Below, piece after piece: positions 6,265 through 6,846 of a DNA stretch of 6,846 nucleotides (position 1 is its first letter; every line of letters starts with the position of its first letter). Source of the stretch: an uncultured Clostridia bacterium (GTDB lineage: Bacteria; Bacillota; Clostridia; Oscillospirales; Oscillospiraceae); NCBI GenBank assembly GCA_947176425.1, contig CAMWQV010000112.1:1-6846 (forward strand), written 5' to 3'. The notes beneath the pieces are model-generated. The model had not been told where the DNA came from, made no database searches, and worked only from the letters and a program-made list of their open reading frames with translations. Both the position numbers and the translations under genes were made by a program.

Positions 6265-6533
6265 GACCAAGAAGAAATTTAATCAATCGTCAATGACCGA
6301 TAAAGCGTATGTGCGACGGCCTAAGCTGATTTTTTCAGCATAATCTAACATGTAAATTCCATGCTGCTCTGCAAACAGATTGGGCAACAAAGCCACTATT
6401 CCAATAACGTGGGTTGAACGAATCCGCTGACGTGGGGGTTGACAAATCAACCATTGACCGACTGTACCTTACAGCCATACGGCTGGCAGGGGTAGTACCG
6501 CTATAAAGAAAGCAATCATTAAGTATGCTGCCC
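6265..6533. other. Gap of about 270 bases without a recognised gene
   Basis: No gene or terminator I recognise fills this stretch. It holds short hairpins: GCTGA-TTTTT-TCAGC (6325-6339), GGTTGA-CAAA-TCAACC (6437-6452) and CAGCC-ATAC-GGCTG (6472-6485); none has a T tract of terminator type in the minus direction. An imperfect direct repeat (6281-6300 and 6445-6461, both starting AATCAA and ending TGACCGA) brackets a minus-strand open frame of 61 codons (6468 down to a TGA at 6283-6285). That frame includes IVALLPNLFAEQHGIYM and EKISLGRRTY, which look protein-like, but it has no well-placed ribosome binding site and no match I recognise. It may be the remnant of a lost gene or mobile element, an RNA gene, or chance. 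Confidence 0.4.
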
Positions 6534-6846
6534 CTAATCCAACGATGGATCATCCTCCGCAGGACCTTCTTCTTCCATTTGATCGTAGTATTCAAATATT
6601 TTTATCACAATGCGATCCTGAATACACGCAATCAGAGAACAACCTATCACCAAGAAACAGATAATGCAAATCAGAAAAACGGAGGTCGGCCCATAAAGCG
6701 CCAGCAGAAGCGGCAGAATCATTGTGGCTCCAAGCAATATGGTTTTAGGCAGCTGTCGGATGGCCATCAACAACGCATTTTGCAGATTTTTCCGAATCGT
6801 ATTGCGATACCGGCTTTGGATTTGGAAGATATAGAGCAATATAAAC
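6534..6846 (-). CDS. DUF624 (YesL-like) membrane protein, C-terminal part; 5' end outside window
   Basis: The frame is open through the right edge; about 103 codons are present and the stop is TAG at 6536-6534. The visible part begins ILLYIFQIQSRYRNTIRKN and continues with NALLMAIRQLPKTILLG, the conserved core of DUF624 (PF04854), where a Y-x-F...Q-x-R-x-x-N-T segment precedes amphipathic and membrane helices. Two closely spaced hydrophobic segments follow (about MILPLLLALYG and VFLICIICFLVIGCSLIACI), then a cytoplasmic acidic tail ending EDDPSLD. DUF624 proteins are usually near 210 residues with several membrane segments, so about half is missing. Their role is unknown; in Bacillus and Clostridia many sit near carbohydrate ABC-transport or glycosidase genes, which may lie beyond the right edge. 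I see no terminator after it. Confidence 0.8.
   Translation of the reverse strand, partial: FILLYIFQIQSRYRNTIRKNLQNALLMAIRQLPKTILLGATMILPLLLALYGPTSVFLICIICFLVIGCSLIACIQDRIVIKIFEYYDQMEEEGPAEDDPSLD

Noticed and set aside
6439..6467. TTGACA on the plus strand as a possible plus-strand promoter
   Set aside because: At a 17-nt spacing the -10 position reads CTGTAC, far from consensus, and no plus-strand gene follows.
6335..6595. An 86-codon minus-strand frame overlapping the DUF624 3' end
   Set aside because: It overlaps the well-supported DUF624 frame, its amino-acid pattern resembles no family I know, and no ribosome binding site precedes it.

Overview
The window looks like a chromosomal stretch from an anaerobic, probably gut-associated Clostridia-type member of the Bacillota. 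The grounds are oxygen-sensitive 2-hydroxyacyl-CoA dehydratase genes, strong AGGAGG-type ribosome binding sites, consensus sigma-A promoter spacing, a DUF624 protein and a MepA-type MATE pump. This is an inference from gene content; no marker gene is present. Every gene I can support is on the minus strand, so transcription runs from high to low coordinates. The plus-strand reading frames appear to be shadows.

Reading in the direction of transcription, the right edge (6846-6534) holds the C-terminal half of a DUF624/YesL-like membrane protein. A gap of about 270 bases follows (6533-6265). It has no recognised gene, but it contains several short hairpins, an imperfect direct repeat and one unrecognised 61-codon open frame.

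Next is a regulated efflux cluster: marR-like repressor (6191-5760), MATE transporter (5647-4265), cytidylate-kinase-like protein (4244-3666) and a lone CheW-domain protein (3607-3212), closed by an intrinsic terminator (3132-3100). A consensus promoter (TTGACA, 17 nt, TATAAT) precedes marR, and a perfect 9-bp-arm palindrome overlaps its -10 box. A diverged copy of the same palindrome lies between marR and the MATE gene, just after a hairpin with a T6 tract. The simplest model is a MarR protein that represses itself and the pump, with partial termination between them. Why a kinase-like protein and a CheW domain share the unit is not explained by known systems.

The left part (2993-1) is a second transcription unit: a possible 20-residue leader peptide (2993-2931), a 422-residue 2-hydroxyacyl-CoA dehydratase subunit (2905-1637) and, overlapping it by ATGA, a protein that fuses a second, N-terminally shortened dehydratase subunit to an iron-sulfur ATPase activator (1640 to beyond the left edge). 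Together they could form a compact radical dehydratase or reductase in which the activator is tethered to one catalytic subunit. The substrate cannot be read from the window, since no CoA-transferase, CoA-ligase or acyl-CoA dehydrogenase is visible.

Several starts are shorter than the longest open frame because strong ribosome binding sites fix them internally: dehydratase subunit at 2905, CheW at 3607, MATE at 5647. The kinase starts with TTG.
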